In this document: piece by piece, positions 45,722 through 57,831 of the stretch
Layout of the letters: every line of letters starts with the position of its first letter
Numbering within the stretch: the stretch's first letter is position 1
Source: Bacillota bacterium
Lineage (GTDB): Bacteria > Bacillota > Dethiobacteria > DTU022
Reading direction: 5' to 3'
DNA: 64,000 bases
Assembly (NCBI GenBank): GCA_033549065.1
Contig: JAWSUE010000006.1
Location: forward strand, 89,016 to 153,015
The notes under the pieces: generated by a model
Databases searched by the model: none
Seen by the model: only the letters and a program-made list of their open reading frames with translations
Told to the model about the DNA's origin: nothing
Translations under genes and position numbers: made by a program

Positions 45722-45756
45722 AAACCGCACAGAAGAACCGTCCCCGTGTGCGGTTT
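45722..45756. repeat. REP-type terminal hairpin, right of RAYT
   Basis: AAACCGCACA ... TGTGCGGTTT with GAACCGTCCCC in the loop. Its last two bases overlap the stop codon of the sigma-54 activator gene, so the insertion ends exactly at that gene. Confidence 0.8.
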
Positions 45757-47143
45757 AGATTAGGTTGTGTTGGTGGAGTTTGTTGTAGAGGTTGCGGATT
45801 GAAATGTCGAGGCGGCGGGCTGTTTCAGCCTTGTTTCCGCCGCTTTCTTCGAGGATCTGTTCGAGGATAGTTTTTTCCCATAGGGAATGCATATCTTTTA
45901 ACGAACCATCGATTGGCATGGAAGCAGTTCGTTTTTCTTCAGCGGTGGTAATAAAGGGCATGTAAAGATGCTTTTCCTCGATAACTTCTTCGTCCCGGTC
46001 CATGTTGATTAAAGCGCGGGTTATTACGTTCTGCAGTTCGCGCATATTGCCCGGCCAGTCGTACTCCTTTAATCGGCGGAAGACACCCGGAGCAGTCTCG
46101 ATAACCGTTCGGCCATATTCCTGAGCGTAGCGGTCAAGAAAATGATTTACCAGCAGGGGAATATCGCTTTTTATTTCCCGTAATGGCGGCAAAACAATGG
46201 GAAACACGTTCAGGCGGTAGTAGAGATCCTTGCGGAAATAGCCCCGGTCGGTCATATCTTCCAGGTCTGCATTGGTGGCAGCGACAACTCGCACATCAAT
46301 GCTTCGCGAGCGCGACTCGCCGACCCGGATGATTTCACCTTCCTGGATAGCCCTTAACAATCTTGCCTGTGCTTCACGGCTCATCGCTCCGATCTCATCA
46401 AGAAAAAGAGTTCCACCGGCCGCCTCTTCGAAGTAACCTTTTCGGCCGCCTTTTTTGGCTCCGGTAAAAGCGCCATCTGCATAGCCGAAAAGCTCGCTTT
46501 CCAGGAGCGTATCGGTCAGTGAAGCGCAGTTAACCCTGATAAACGGTCTGTCAGCACGTTCGCTGGCATGGTGAATAGCATGAGCAAAAAGTTCCTTGCC
46601 TGTCCCGCACTCACCACGAAGCAAAACAGATACCGGAGTTGAAGCTGCCTGCCTGGCCCGTTCAATGGCGTTCAAGACTTGCTCACTGCTGCCAATGATA
46701 TCATCAAAGGTGTAGCGGGATTCTAACCTTCTGATCAGACGTCTGGTCCGTTCAAGCTCTTCCATTACTCTTCGAAGTTCTGAAATATCGTGAATAACTC
46801 CGACGCTGCCCTTCAGTTTTCCGTTTATAACCAGCGGGGCACAGTTTACAATAACTTCGCGCCTGAATGGGCCGACCTTCATCCGCACACCCTTGATCGG
46901 TTTTCCCGTCTGCAGAACACGCATATGAACGCTTTCACCCTCGGCAATATCTACTGTAGCCGGTTTCTTCAGGACCTGCTCTTCGGTCATCCCGGTCAGC
47001 CTGATATACGCCCTGTTGACCATTATGCCGATTCCTTTTTCATTGACTACCGAAACGGCATCGGACAGAGAATCAATGATTGCCTGGAGCAACTGTCTGC
47101 TCTCTTCATCAGCTGTCAAAGCAGATACTTTTCTATGCACCAT
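45755..47143 (-). CDS. Sigma-54-dependent transcriptional activator, PAS + AAA+ + Fis HTH
   Basis: 462 residues. A PAS domain (about 15-125), Walker A GECGTGKE (177-184), GAFTGA loop (224-229), Walker [11 protein letters not shown], and a Fis-type HTH ending [14 protein letters not shown]. The first Walker residue set has Cys instead of Ser (GECGTGKE), common in this family. The PAS may sense a metabolite or redox state. GGAGG precedes the ATG by nine bases. The sigma-54 promoter at 44814 upstream of the branched-chain operon is the likely target; the REP transposase now separates the two. Confidence 0.92.
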   Translation of the reverse strand: MVHRKVSALTADEESRQLLQAIIDSLSDAVSVVNEKGIGIMVNRAYIRLTGMTEEQVLKKPATVDIAEGESVHMRVLQTGKPIKGVRMKVGPFRREVIVNCAPLVINGKLKGSVGVIHDISELRRVMEELERTRRLIRRLESRYTFDDIIGSSEQVLNAIERARQAASTPVSVLLRGECGTGKELFAHAIHHASERADRPFIRVNCASLTDTLLESELFGYADGAFTGAKKGGRKGYFEEAAGGTLFLDEIGAMSREAQARLLRAIQEGEIIRVGESRSRSIDVRVVAATNADLEDMTDRGYFRKDLYYRLNVFPIVLPPLREIKSDIPLLVNHFLDRYAQEYGRTVIETAPGVFRRLKEYDWPGNMRELQNVITRALINMDRDEEVIEEKHLYMPFITTAEEKRTASMPIDGSLKDMHSLWEKTILEQILEESGGNKAETARRLDISIRNLYNKLHQHNLI

Positions 47144-47187
47144 CCTTCAACACCTCCGAGCATAACCGCCAAAAATAAGAGCGGTTT

Positions 47188-49209
<2,022 letters not shown>

Positions 49210-49278
49210 TCAATTAGAAATATTAATAAACAATCAAAAAAATAAAACAAATAAAAAAGACTACTTGATATGGCTTCC

Positions 49279-49965
49279 TCAATTGGCCGCCCTATTTGTC
49301 AGCTTTTTCTCAACGATCAATCGGTAAATTGTATCAAAAAGTAGAATAGCGGCAAAAACTACAGCGGCGTATAGAAAAAAAAGCCCGAAATACCTGATTA
49401 CACCAGAATGCCAGAGATGCCCCAGCAAAATAAGAAAAAATCCGGTTAAAATCGAGAAAAATTGGAACCTCGAAAAGGCGCTCGGCTGAAAATTAGCCGC
49501 ACCCATGGCAATCGCCAGCACTTTTTCCCTGCTGCTGTTTTTCTCAATATTTGCAGCTCTCACCCTGTCAATCACTGTGATCCCCAACTGAAGAGTTATT
49601 ATGGCGGCCATGAATGAAAATGGAAGCAAACCATTGATTAACGCAAGAATACCGGCCCAGCCGCCTAAAAACCAGTCAACGGCATGATCAAAGTACGCGC
49701 CGTGCAGGGAATACTGCTTCCTTGCCCTGGCCAGTATCCCATCAACAAAATCTGTTAAAGCCGCTACGATCAGGATAAAAATCTGCCAACCCAGGGAAAT
49801 CCCAACCAGGAAAAATATAATTGCTGTAAGAACCAGAAAGGCCCTTAAAGCCGTTACATGATTGGGTGTAAACCACTTGGGAAAAATAAAAAGAACCAGC
49901 GGTCCGAATAATCTGTCCCGCAATTTCTGTTCAGCTTCTGATATGCGATCACCAAACCGGGTCAT
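49279..49965 (-). CDS. CDP-alcohol phosphatidyltransferase family protein
   Basis: 228-residue membrane protein, about six hydrophobic segments. The CDP-alcohol motif DG-x2-AR-x8-G-x3-D-x3-D is complete (DGILARARKQYSLHGAYFDH then AVD). It would transfer a phosphoalcohol to diacylglycerol or inositol-type acceptors, making phospholipid head groups. The family includes PgsA, but this protein is longer at the C-terminus and its substrate is uncertain. A-rich gap 49192-49278 shows no clear control element. Confidence 0.85.
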   Translation of the reverse strand: MTRFGDRISEAEQKLRDRLFGPLVLFIFPKWFTPNHVTALRAFLVLTAIIFFLVGISLGWQIFILIVAALTDFVDGILARARKQYSLHGAYFDHAVDWFLGGWAGILALINGLLPFSFMAAIITLQLGITVIDRVRAANIEKNSSREKVLAIAMGAANFQPSAFSRFQFFSILTGFFLILLGHLWHSGVIRYFGLFFLYAAVVFAAILLFDTIYRLIVEKKLTNRAAN

Positions 49966-50039
49966 TATGAGACAGCCTCGCTTTCCCGGACACTACTTAA
50001 TAATTCTGTATGAACGACTTATACCCTTTTCATACTTTC

Positions 50040-50095
50040 TTGACTTTTAATATTCGATCTGTATAATTAAATTAGCAAACATACTGACCGGTCGG
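50040..50095 (+). promoter_or_regulatory. Promoter and palindromic operator of the TetR-SDR operon
   Basis: TTGACT (50040-50045), 16 bases, TATAAT (50062-50067), then CTGACCGGTCGG (50084-50095) with a perfect GACCGGTC centre, just after the predicted start. Placement and symmetry fit autorepression by the TetR protein that follows. Confidence 0.65.
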
Positions 50096-50123
50096 TTTTT
50101 AATTATTTGTGTGGAGGCATCAT

Positions 50124-50723
50124 ATGAACAACATTCAGCGCAGCGCACAGACCAGGGCAACCATCCTTTCGGCAGCCACCCTGCGTATCGCTACTGACGG
50201 GTATGCGTTTACCGGCGTCGCAGAAATCTGCGAACAGGCCGGAGTTAGCAAAGGCGCATTTTATTATCATTTCGAAAGCAAGGAATCAGTCTTTCTCGAA
50301 TTGATCGATACCTGGCTTACCACCCTTGAAGAAAACCTGGAGGATGCGGTAAACCGGGCTGATAACGTTCTAGTCGGAATGCTCGAGATGGCCGGTAAAA
50401 TGCAGGACCTTTTTATCTCAAACCAGGTCTTGATGGGCCTTTTTCTTGAATTGTGGACCCATGCCAACCGCAATGAAAAAGTTCGCAGCGCTACTCTTGC
50501 TCCATACCGGCGTTACCAGAAGATATTTTCCAGGTTTGTCAGCCGCGGAATCGAACAGAAAGTGATCGCACCTGTTGACCCGGAAACCACCGGCCAGCTG
50601 CTTCTTTCACTTTCAAGCGGTCTCTTTCTACAGGCTTCACTTAACCCTGAGGGAGAAAACTGGGGGAAAAAGCTGCAGGACAGCATTAATATACTTTTTG
50701 AAGGTTTAAAACGGAGGGATTAA
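50124..50723 (+). CDS. TetR/AcrR family transcriptional regulator
   Basis: 199 residues from ATG 50124 (GGAGG six bases ahead; an in-frame ATG at 50109 precedes that site). The N-terminal HTH reads ICEQAGVSKGAFYYHFESKESVF, typical of TetR. The C-terminal ligand domain resembles those regulators that bind acyl-CoAs or lipids, but no ligand can be named. It starts immediately before the SDR gene (one-base gap) and after its own putative operator. Confidence 0.9.
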   Translation: MNNIQRSAQTRATILSAATLRIATDGYAFTGVAEICEQAGVSKGAFYYHFESKESVFLELIDTWLTTLEENLEDAVNRADNVLVGMLEMAGKMQDLFISNQVLMGLFLELWTHANRNEKVRSATLAPYRRYQKIFSRFVSRGIEQKVIAPVDPETTGQLLLSLSSGLFLQASLNPEGENWGKKLQDSINILFEGLKRRD

Positions 50724-50724
50724 A

Positions 50725-51777
50725 ATGATATTAATTACCGGAGCAACCGGGCATTTGGGCAACGTACTGGTCCGGGAGCTTATAAATAGCGGAGAGAAAG
50801 TCAGGGTATTCGTTTTACCCGGGGAGCCACTTAAAGCTCTGGAAGGTATGCTGGTAGAAGTCGTGGTCGGCAATATCCTCGATTGCAACGCGCTAAAACA
50901 GGCGATGCAGGGTATCGATCAAGTTTATCACCTGGCCGGGGTGATCGCAATCCGCCCGGGTATGGAAGAAATGATGCAGCAGGTTAACGTTGAAGGTGCA
51001 CGAAACGTAGCAGAAGTTGCCCTGGAATGCGGGGTAAAACGGCTCGTTCATGTTAGCTCCGTCCACGCATTCCGCCGTGAACCGCACGGGATAACAATCG
51101 ATGAGAAAACTCCTCTGGCCATTGACAGCCCGAACGGTTCATATGACCGGACAAAAGCCGAAGGAACAATGGCTGTTCTTGATGCAGTTCAAAAGGGCTT
51201 AAATGCAGTTATTGTCTGCCCCACCGGCATTATCGGCTCTCATGACTATGCCGACTCCGAGATGGGTCGGGCTCTCCTTTCTTTTGCCGATCGCAGGGTA
51301 AATTTATTGATCGACGGCGCTTTCGATTTCGTCGATGTCCACGATGTAGCCCGGGGTCTTATTCTGGCCTGTGCTAAGGGGCGATGCGGGGAGATCTATA
51401 TTCTTTCCGGACAGCAGGAAACAATTGAAAGCCTACACGACATGACAAGGAAAGCCCAGGGAGAAAAAGCATATAAAGTTAAAGTCCCGGTAAAACTGGC
51501 CATTGTTGCCGTTTCAATTATCCAGTATTTCACGCAGTGGCTGAAAATAAGGTCCCATTATACAGTCTATTCGCTGCAGACAGTAATCGACAACTCGGTA
51601 TTCAGCTCACAGAAAGCCTGGAACGAACTTGGTTACCGGCCCAGGCCTCTTTCAGAAGCTATTGCAGATTTTCTGGTTTGGAGCAGCTCGAAAAAAAGAG
51701 CGGTCCAGGAAAGTTTAAAATTACGCAGCGGTAAAAAAAGATATCGGAAAACGGTCATTCCTCAGAAACAGGGTTAA
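50725..51777 (+). CDS. Extended short-chain dehydrogenase/NAD-dependent epimerase
   Basis: 350 residues. [17 protein letters not shown] binds NAD(P), and [10 protein letters not shown] supplies the YxxxK catalytic pair. It resembles the dihydroflavonol reductase/HpnA group of extended SDRs. A C-terminal extension after about residue 245 includes a hydrophobic helix ([14 protein letters not shown]) and ends in a basic Lys/Arg-rich tail, so it may associate with the membrane. Substrate unknown. The last 23 bases overlap, tail to tail, the B12-binding mutase gene. Confidence 0.85.
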   Translation: MILITGATGHLGNVLVRELINSGEKVRVFVLPGEPLKALEGMLVEVVVGNILDCNALKQAMQGIDQVYHLAGVIAIRPGMEEMMQQVNVEGARNVAEVALECGVKRLVHVSSVHAFRREPHGITIDEKTPLAIDSPNGSYDRTKAEGTMAVLDAVQKGLNAVIVCPTGIIGSHDYADSEMGRALLSFADRRVNLLIDGAFDFVDVHDVARGLILACAKGRCGEIYILSGQQETIESLHDMTRKAQGEKAYKVKVPVKLAIVAVSIIQYFTQWLKIRSHYTVYSLQTVIDNSVFSSQKAWNELGYRPRPLSEAIADFLVWSSSKKRAVQESLKLRSGKKRYRKTVIPQKQG

Positions 51778-52168
51778 ATTTACCGTAAATATAATCAGAT
51801 ATTTTATCCAGCGGATCGCCCGGTGTAAAAACCTGATCGCAACAACCGGTCTTAATCAGTTCGTCGGCATCCTCTTCAGGGATTATACCTCCAACCAGCA
51901 TCAGCACATCTTCCATGCCATTCTTTTTCAGTAAGCCTTTGACCCTGGGGGCCAGGGTCATATGCGCCCCTGATAGAATACTCAGACCCACCACATCCAC
52001 ATCTTCCTGAAGGGCTGTCTCCGCTATCTGTTCCGGTGTCTGGTGCAGCCCGGTATAGACCACTTCCATCCCGGCATCCCTCAGCGCCCGGGCTACCACC
52101 CGCGCCCCCCGGTCATGCCCATCCAACCCCGGCTTCGCCACCAGCACCCTGATCTTTTTCCCACTCAT
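51755..52168 (-). CDS. Acyl-CoA mutase, B12-binding small subunit (probable isobutyryl-CoA mutase IcmB)
   Basis: 137 residues, a single cobalamin-binding domain. The lower-axial His is in DGHDRG (D16, H18, G21), followed by SILSGAH and GGIIPEED. Methylmalonyl-CoA mutase of many bacteria carries this domain fused at the C-terminus; a stand-alone protein of this size is typical of isobutyryl-CoA mutase (small subunit near 136) and of archaeal-type split mutases. Partner is the large chain 73 bases upstream. Confidence 0.85.
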   Translation of the reverse strand: MSGKKIRVLVAKPGLDGHDRGARVVARALRDAGMEVVYTGLHQTPEQIAETALQEDVDVVGLSILSGAHMTLAPRVKGLLKKNGMEDVLMLVGGIIPEEDADELIKTGCCDQVFTPGDPLDKISDYIYGKFNPVSEE

Positions 52169-52241
52169 CTCAACACCCCTTTAATTTCGGGACACATTAG
52201 TTAATTATATTTTCAGACATTTGTTACCCACTCATTTTTCT

Positions 52242-53906
52242 TTAAAATGAAGGCTTTTCACGATATTCCCCGAAAACCTCTTTCAGAGCTGCCACTATTT
52301 CACCTTCAGTCGCATAGAATTTAACCGCGGCCAGGATTTTCGGTATCAGGTTATCACTGCCTGCCGCGCAATCCTTGAGCTCTCTCAGGGCATTACTGAC
52401 CGCACTGTTATCACGCCTGGACTTCAACTCTTTTAACCGGTCGACCTGTTTCTTTTCAACCTCGGGGTCAATTCTGAGCAGTTCAATCTGCAGCGGTTCC
52501 CCCGTATTGTAACGGTTAACCCCTACTACCACTCTCTCGCCGCTGTCTACCTCTCGCTGAAATATATATGCAGAATCTGCAATTTCCTGCTGGAAGAAGC
52601 CAATATCGATTGCCGCCAACACCCCACCCAAGTCATCGATTCTCTTAAAATACTCTTCAGCTTCTTCTTCCATCCGATCGGTCAACGCCTCGATAAAATA
52701 AGAACCAGCCAGGGGATCAATCGTATTGGCCACCCCGCTCTCATGAGCGATGACCTGCTGAGTACGCAGGGCGATCTTAACCGACTTCTCTGTCGGCAGC
52801 GCCAAAACCTCATCCATCGAATTTGTATGCAGCGACTGGGTCCCACCCAACACTGCCGAAAGAGCCTCAAGAGCAGTTCTGATGATGTTATTCTCCGGTT
52901 CCTGGGCCGTAAGGCTGCAGCCAGCCGTCTGAGTATGAAAACGCAGCTTAAGTGAACGAGGGTCTTTAGCCCCGTATTTTTCTTTCATTCGCCTGGCCCA
53001 GATCCGTCTTGCCGCCCGGTACTTGCAAATCTCTTCAAAAAAATCTATATGGGAGTTAAAGAAAAATGATAGCCGCGGGGCGAAACGTTCAACCTCAAGA
53101 CCGGCCTTAATTCCCGCCTCGACATAGGCAAACCCGTCAGCAAGTGTAAATGCCAATTCCTGTACCGCTGTCGAACCGGCTTCCCGAATGTGATAACCGC
53201 TGATGCTGATCGTATTCCACTTTGGCACATGATCGGCCGCAAAGGCAAAAATATCGGTGATCAATCTCATCGACGGCTCGGGAGGAAAGATCCATGATTT
53301 CTGGGCAATATATTCTTTCAGAATATCATTCTGAATTGTCCCACCCACCTGATCAAAACTGATACCCTGTTTCTCCGCATTGGCCAGATACATGCACCAG
53401 AGAATTGAAGCGGGTCCGTTGATAGTCATCGAGGTTGTTACTTTATCAACAGGAATCCGGTCAAAGAGCACTTCCATATCTTCCAGCGAATCGATGGCCA
53501 CACCGCAGCGACCCACTTCACCGAGCGAGCGCTCGTGATCCGAATCATAACCCATAATTGTCGGCATATCGAAAGCAACACTTAGTCCGGTCTGACCATG
53601 TTCCAGCAGGTATCGATAACGCCTGTTCGAATCATAGGCATCTCCGAAACCGGAAAACTGGCGCATCGTCCAGAGCCGGCCGCGGTACATATTACTTTGC
53701 ACCCCCCGGGTGTAAGGATAACTGCCCGGAAATCCGAGATCCTCACTGTAATCCAGTTCTTGCTGCTCCAGGGGAGTATAAAGTGCGTCAACCGGCATAC
53801 CGGAAACAGTCTTGAAAGAACTTTTCCGATCCTTCAGACCTCTTACATCTTCTTCCCATTTTGCTTTTTCTTCTTTTATTTTCTCGGTTTGCCTGTTATC
53901 ACTCAT
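52242..53906 (-). CDS. Acyl-CoA mutase large subunit, probable isobutyryl-CoA mutase (IcmA-like)
   Basis: 554 residues, the TIM-barrel catalytic part only. Overall similarity to methylmalonyl-CoA mutase is high ([35 protein letters not shown]) and the catalytic His (His239, equivalent to His244) is kept. But the two residues that in methylmalonyl-CoA mutase hold the substrate carboxylate differ: Phe84 in MRQFSGFG where Tyr89 is expected, and Gln202 in KEYIAQKS where Arg207 is expected, with a constant offset of five. Phe/Gln is the isobutyryl-CoA mutase pattern. The enzyme would rearrange isobutyryl-CoA to butyryl-CoA with adenosylcobalamin. Starts directly after meaB ends. Confidence 0.88.
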   Translation of the reverse strand: MSDNRQTEKIKEEKAKWEEDVRGLKDRKSSFKTVSGMPVDALYTPLEQQELDYSEDLGFPGSYPYTRGVQSNMYRGRLWTMRQFSGFGDAYDSNRRYRYLLEHGQTGLSVAFDMPTIMGYDSDHERSLGEVGRCGVAIDSLEDMEVLFDRIPVDKVTTSMTINGPASILWCMYLANAEKQGISFDQVGGTIQNDILKEYIAQKSWIFPPEPSMRLITDIFAFAADHVPKWNTISISGYHIREAGSTAVQELAFTLADGFAYVEAGIKAGLEVERFAPRLSFFFNSHIDFFEEICKYRAARRIWARRMKEKYGAKDPRSLKLRFHTQTAGCSLTAQEPENNIIRTALEALSAVLGGTQSLHTNSMDEVLALPTEKSVKIALRTQQVIAHESGVANTIDPLAGSYFIEALTDRMEEEAEEYFKRIDDLGGVLAAIDIGFFQQEIADSAYIFQREVDSGERVVVGVNRYNTGEPLQIELLRIDPEVEKKQVDRLKELKSRRDNSAVSNALRELKDCAAGSDNLIPKILAAVKFYATEGEIVAALKEVFGEYREKPSF

Positions 53907-54869
53907 TCAATCATCCCCTTCGGTCCTACCGTTATAGAAATTGATCCGTTCCAACAGTTCACGGGCGGAACTGTAAGGATCCTGTTCACGAAGAACTATC
54001 TTTTCCACCAGCGCATCGAGCTCAATTTTAGCCTTGACCCGGTCCCATATTTTATTCTTCACCAGGTACTCAACCTGCTCGGTCAGTTCCCGCCTGACTC
54101 TTTCACGCCTGATCTCCAACAGCTTTCCACTCTCTTCCATGAACTTGCGGTGCTCGCGAATAGCCTTCCACAGCTCTTCAATTCCCTCGCCGCGGATCGA
54201 TATGGTGGGCACAACCGGCGGCCGCCAACTGCTGCTCTTCATATCGAGCATGGCATTGATTTCAGCAATTGTCCGTTCAGATCCAGGCAGATCGGCCTTG
54301 TTGATCACAAATATATCGGCAATCTCCATTATTCCTGCTTTGATTGTCTGCACGCTGTCTCCCCCGGCCGGAGTAAGAACCACCAGGGTTGTATCGGCTG
54401 TCTTCACTATATCAACTTCCGATTGTCCCACACCAACAGTTTCAACCAGCACGATGTCCTTGCCGAATGCGTCAAGGACCTGGATCGCTTCCCTTGTGGA
54501 ACGTGACAATCCTCCCAAGCTGCCCCTGGTCCCCATACTGCGGATAAATATTTCCTGATCGAGGGCATGATCCTGCATTCGAATCCTGTCACCGAGAATT
54601 GCCCCGCCGCTGAATGGACTTGTCGGGTCCACGGCAATCACACCCACAGTCAATTCATCATCACGCATCTTCTTCAGAAGGGAATCAACCAGGGAACTTT
54701 TTCCCGAACCCGGAGCGCCGGTAATACCGATAACGTAAGCCCGGCCGGTATGGGGATAGATTTCTTTAAGTAGTTCCATCTTTTCCGGTTCATCATTTTC
54801 AACTTTCGAGATAAAGCGTGCTGCGGCACGCCTGTTTCCATTAAGTAGTTCTGCAACGAGCTGCTGCAT
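53907..54869 (-). CDS. meaB: MeaB-type G3E GTPase, mutase chaperone
   Basis: 320 residues. Walker A GAPGSGKSS near residue 52, switch segment VDPTSPFSGGAILGDRIRM (in parts), ETVGVGQSEVD and NKAD GTP-binding motif. MeaB gates cofactor loading and protects B12 acyl-CoA mutases. It directly precedes the large mutase subunit without a gap, so it serves this enzyme. Confidence 0.94.
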   Translation of the reverse strand: MQQLVAELLNGNRRAAARFISKVENDEPEKMELLKEIYPHTGRAYVIGITGAPGSGKSSLVDSLLKKMRDDELTVGVIAVDPTSPFSGGAILGDRIRMQDHALDQEIFIRSMGTRGSLGGLSRSTREAIQVLDAFGKDIVLVETVGVGQSEVDIVKTADTTLVVLTPAGGDSVQTIKAGIMEIADIFVINKADLPGSERTIAEINAMLDMKSSSWRPPVVPTISIRGEGIEELWKAIREHRKFMEESGKLLEIRRERVRRELTEQVEYLVKNKIWDRVKAKIELDALVEKIVLREQDPYSSARELLERINFYNGRTEGDD

Positions 54870-54893
54870 CCGGTCACCTCATTATAAATAAGC

Positions 54894-54965
54894 GGGGTAA
54901 GGGGACAGGTCCCTTATCCCCAATCAGAAGGTGTAGTATAAATGGGACAGGAGACCTGTCCTCCC
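54894..54965. repeat. Two GGGACAGG-type hairpins between cobO and meaB
   Basis: First hairpin 54894-54921: GGGG-TAAGGG..GAC with GTC-CCTTA-TCCCC (single-base bulges). Second 54944-54965: GGACAGG, AGA loop, CCTGTCC. They fill the 126-base gap. Both resemble REP-like GGGGAC hairpins near the transposase at 44891 and at 20148. Confidence 0.55.
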
Positions 54966-54995
54966 ATCCCAAGCTTTATATGCTTTTTACTGCTG

Positions 54996-55523
54996 TCAAT
55001 ACTCTATTCCCTTACAGCATTTTACGCCGCTGTTATAGTGATGCTTGATCGCCAGTACTTCACTGACTGTATCGGCGATCTTGACCAGTTCAGGCGAAGC
55101 GCCACGTCCGGTTAAGATAACCGTAACATGCGATGGCTTCTTCTTCAGCAGCTCCAACACATCGGCTTCATCAATTAAACCATAATCAACTGCAACATTA
55201 ATTTCATCAAGAACAACCAGGTCGTAATCACCACTCAGGACTGCTTTTTCCGCCTTCGAAAATCCATCTTTTGCCAGTTCTAAGTCAACAGGATCCGGAT
55301 TTTCCCGGTTCACAAAGTCATCTCTCCCAGCCCTGACAACAGTCAGGTTAGGCATCTGGACAGTAGCCAGAAATTCGCCGTAATCGCGGCCCTTCAAAAA
55401 ATGAATCATGTACACATGGTATCCATGACCCAACGCGCGGATAGCCTGGCCGACCGCTGCAGTTGTTTTTCCCTTACCGTCACCGGTTATCACCATGATT
55501 AAACCGGGCATCTTTTCAGCCAT
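54996..55523 (-). CDS. cobO: Cob(I)yrinic acid a,c-diamide adenosyltransferase (CobA/BtuR type)
   Basis: 175 residues. P-loop GDGKGKTTAA at the N-terminus, HFLKGRDYGE and VVLDEINVA are the CobO/BtuR signature. It makes adenosylcobalamin, the cofactor of the mutase encoded in the same operon. Placement within an acyl-CoA operon, away from any corrin genes, points to local cofactor supply. Confidence 0.93.
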   Translation of the reverse strand: MAEKMPGLIMVITGDGKGKTTAAVGQAIRALGHGYHVYMIHFLKGRDYGEFLATVQMPNLTVVRAGRDDFVNRENPDPVDLELAKDGFSKAEKAVLSGDYDLVVLDEINVAVDYGLIDEADVLELLKKKPSHVTVILTGRGASPELVKIADTVSEVLAIKHHYNSGVKCCKGIEY

Positions 55524-55539
55524 TTAATTCAATCCCCTT

Positions 55540-56679
55540 TCAGCCAAGCAGGTAGCGGGAGATAACCAGGCGCTGTACTTCACTGGTTCCCTCATATAGC
55601 TGGGTTATTTTTGCATCTCGCATAAATCGCTCAACGGGGTAATCTCTTGTATAACCGTATCCACCGAACACCTGGACGGCATTGGTGGTTATCTCCATTG
55701 CCGCTTCGGCAGCATAAAGTTTGGCCATCGCTGATGCCTTCCCGTAGGGAAGACCGTTACTTTCAAGAAATGCCGCCTGGTAGGTCAGCAGCCTGGCCGC
55801 TTCTATCTTTGTTCCCATATCGGCCAGCATGAAGGATATAGCCTGGAAATTGGCGATAGGCTGACCGAACTGCTCTCTTGATTTGGCATAGTTTACGGAC
55901 TCTTCCATCGCTCCCTGTGCAATCCCGACAGCTTGGGCGGCAATACCGTTACGCCCGCCGTCGAGTGTGCTCATAGCAATTTTAAACCCTTCACCTTCTT
56001 TACCGAGCAGGTTCTCCTTCGGCACCCTACAGCCGTCAAATACAAGCTCGACAGTAGGCGAAGATCTTAAGCCAAGCTTCCTTTCCTTCTTCCCAAAAGA
56101 AAAACCGGGCATTCCCTTTTCTACGATAAATGCACTGATTCCCTTGGCCTTCAACTCTTTATCGGTTACTGCAAAGACCACATATATTTCCGCCTCGCCG
56201 GCATTGGTGATAAAAATCTTATTTCCGTTCAACACATAACTATCGCCATCCAGGACCGCAGTAGTTCGCTGTGCCGCCGCATCGGTTCCGGCAGTCGCTT
56301 CTGTCAGGGCATAGGCGCCGAGTTTTTCTCCCAGGGCCATCGGTTCCAGGTACTTCTTCTTCTGCTCTTCATTACCGTACTTGTAGACCGGCCAGCCGGC
56401 AAGCGATGTATGCGCTGAGAGGGTAACTCCGGCAGAGGCATCTACCCTTGAAAGTTCTTCTACCGCGATGACATAGCTGATAAAATCACAGCCACCCCCT
56501 CCGTACTCTTCCGGCCAGGGGATTCCGGTCAGTCCGAGTTTACCCATTTTATCAAATAGTTCCCTCGAAAATTCCTCATGATCATCGCGCTCGTCAGCGC
56601 CCGGTTTAACCTCTTTTTCAGCAAAATCCCGGACCATCTGCCGGGTCATTTCCTGCTCTTCAGTTAGGACAAAATTCAT
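55540..56679 (-). CDS. Short-chain acyl-CoA dehydrogenase (1)
   Basis: 379 residues. [37 protein letters not shown] and the terminal [18 protein letters not shown] carry the FAD-binding pattern and the catalytic Glu (in YEGT), as in butyryl-CoA dehydrogenases. It oxidises a short acyl-CoA to the enoyl-CoA using electron-transfer flavoprotein, whose genes are not in the window. Next to its paralogue (14-base gap); which one takes butyryl- and which isobutyryl- or 2-methylbutyryl-CoA is not decidable. Confidence 0.92.
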   Translation of the reverse strand: MNFVLTEEQEMTRQMVRDFAEKEVKPGADERDDHEEFSRELFDKMGKLGLTGIPWPEEYGGGGCDFISYVIAVEELSRVDASAGVTLSAHTSLAGWPVYKYGNEEQKKKYLEPMALGEKLGAYALTEATAGTDAAAQRTTAVLDGDSYVLNGNKIFITNAGEAEIYVVFAVTDKELKAKGISAFIVEKGMPGFSFGKKERKLGLRSSPTVELVFDGCRVPKENLLGKEGEGFKIAMSTLDGGRNGIAAQAVGIAQGAMEESVNYAKSREQFGQPIANFQAISFMLADMGTKIEAARLLTYQAAFLESNGLPYGKASAMAKLYAAEAAMEITTNAVQVFGGYGYTRDYPVERFMRDAKITQLYEGTSEVQRLVISRYLLG

Positions 56680-56692
56680 TCATTCAGCCTCC

Positions 56693-57805
56693 CTATTTTA
56701 AAAGTTCTCTGGCAACCACGATACGCTGGATTTGATTGGTCCCTTCATAGATCTGCAGCGCTTTGGAATCGCAGAAATAGCGTTTTAGCGGGCTCCCCAC
56801 AGTTGCGCTCTCCAGCCCGCAGAGATCTATCGCTTTTTCAGCCGCCTTAACAGCCAGATCGGTGGCAAATAATTTCGCCATCGAGGCCTCCCTGGAACAG
56901 CGCATACCTGCCCCCTTGGCTATCGCTGCCTTGTAGACCATCAACCGGGCTGCTTCAAGGCCTGTGGCCAGATCTGCCAGAATAAAAGATTTTCCCTGAT
57001 CAATATTTATACCGCTGTTTTTCAATTCTTTTAATTTTTCTGCGGCAAATTCAATTGAAGCCCTGGCTAATCCCAAACCCTGGGCGGCAATTCCAATCCT
57101 GCCCCCGTCGAGCAGGGCCATCGCAATATTGAAACCTTCCCCTACTCCCCCCAGTCTGTTCGACACTGGAACAAAAAGATCCTCCATCCTCAGTTCTGTC
57201 GTGTGCGACCGGTTCAGGCCCATTTTTTTCTCCGGCTTTCCTGGCAAAGGCCCGTCTGGACCTTTCTCCACAATAAAAGCGGTGATCCCTTTCCGGCCCA
57301 GACTGCGGTCAACAGTAGCAAATACAGTGTATAAATCTGCTTCTCCCCCGCTGGTTATAAAAAGTTTGCAGCCGTTTAAAATGTAACCGCCTTCTACCGC
57401 CTTTGCCGTGGTCGAAAGCGCCGCTGCATCCGAACCGGCTTCTGCTTCGGTCAGGGCAAAAGCGCCCAGCATTTCCCCGGCAGCCAAACGAGGCAGGTAT
57501 CGCTTTTTTTGTTCTTCCGTTCCGAAGTAGAACAGAGGGAAAGTGCCGACAGAGGTATGAACGGCCATGATAACTCCGGTTGAGGCACAGATTCTTGAGA
57601 TCTCTTCAATCAAAATAATATAAGTTAAAAAATCTTCTCCCATACCGCCATATTCAACGGGTAAAGGAACTCCCATGTAGCCTTTTTCCGCTGCTTTTTT
57701 CAGATTTTCATGCGGATAAAGGTCATCTGTATCCAATTCAATCTCGGCAAATTGGCAGAATTCAGCCTGTCTTGACTGATCTTTTTCGCTCAACAGAAAA
57801 TTCAT
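56693..57805 (-). CDS. Short-chain acyl-CoA dehydrogenase (2)
   Basis: 370 residues, homologous to its neighbour across the full length (FALTEAEAGSDAAALSTTA; terminal IYEGTNQIQRIVVARELLK with the catalytic Glu). The N-terminus is somewhat divergent (NFLLSEKDQSRQAEFCQFA), missing part of the first helix seen in paralogue 1. Same operon, between thiolase and paralogue 1. Confidence 0.92.
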   Translation of the reverse strand: MNFLLSEKDQSRQAEFCQFAEIELDTDDLYPHENLKKAAEKGYMGVPLPVEYGGMGEDFLTYIILIEEISRICASTGVIMAVHTSVGTFPLFYFGTEEQKKRYLPRLAAGEMLGAFALTEAEAGSDAAALSTTAKAVEGGYILNGCKLFITSGGEADLYTVFATVDRSLGRKGITAFIVEKGPDGPLPGKPEKKMGLNRSHTTELRMEDLFVPVSNRLGGVGEGFNIAMALLDGGRIGIAAQGLGLARASIEFAAEKLKELKNSGINIDQGKSFILADLATGLEAARLMVYKAAIAKGAGMRCSREASMAKLFATDLAVKAAEKAIDLCGLESATVGSPLKRYFCDSKALQIYEGTNQIQRIVVARELLK

Positions 57806-57831
57806 TATTTACTACTCCAGGTATCCCTAGT

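Noticed and set aside
52242..53906. Methylmalonyl-CoA mutase as the name of the large mutase subunit
   Set aside because: Phe84 and Gln202 replace the Tyr and Arg that bind the methylmalonyl carboxylate; context favours butyryl-CoA chemistry.
53598..54506. 302-codon frame antisense to the mutase and meaB
   Set aside because: Mirror of two strongly supported genes; no homology, no ribosome site.
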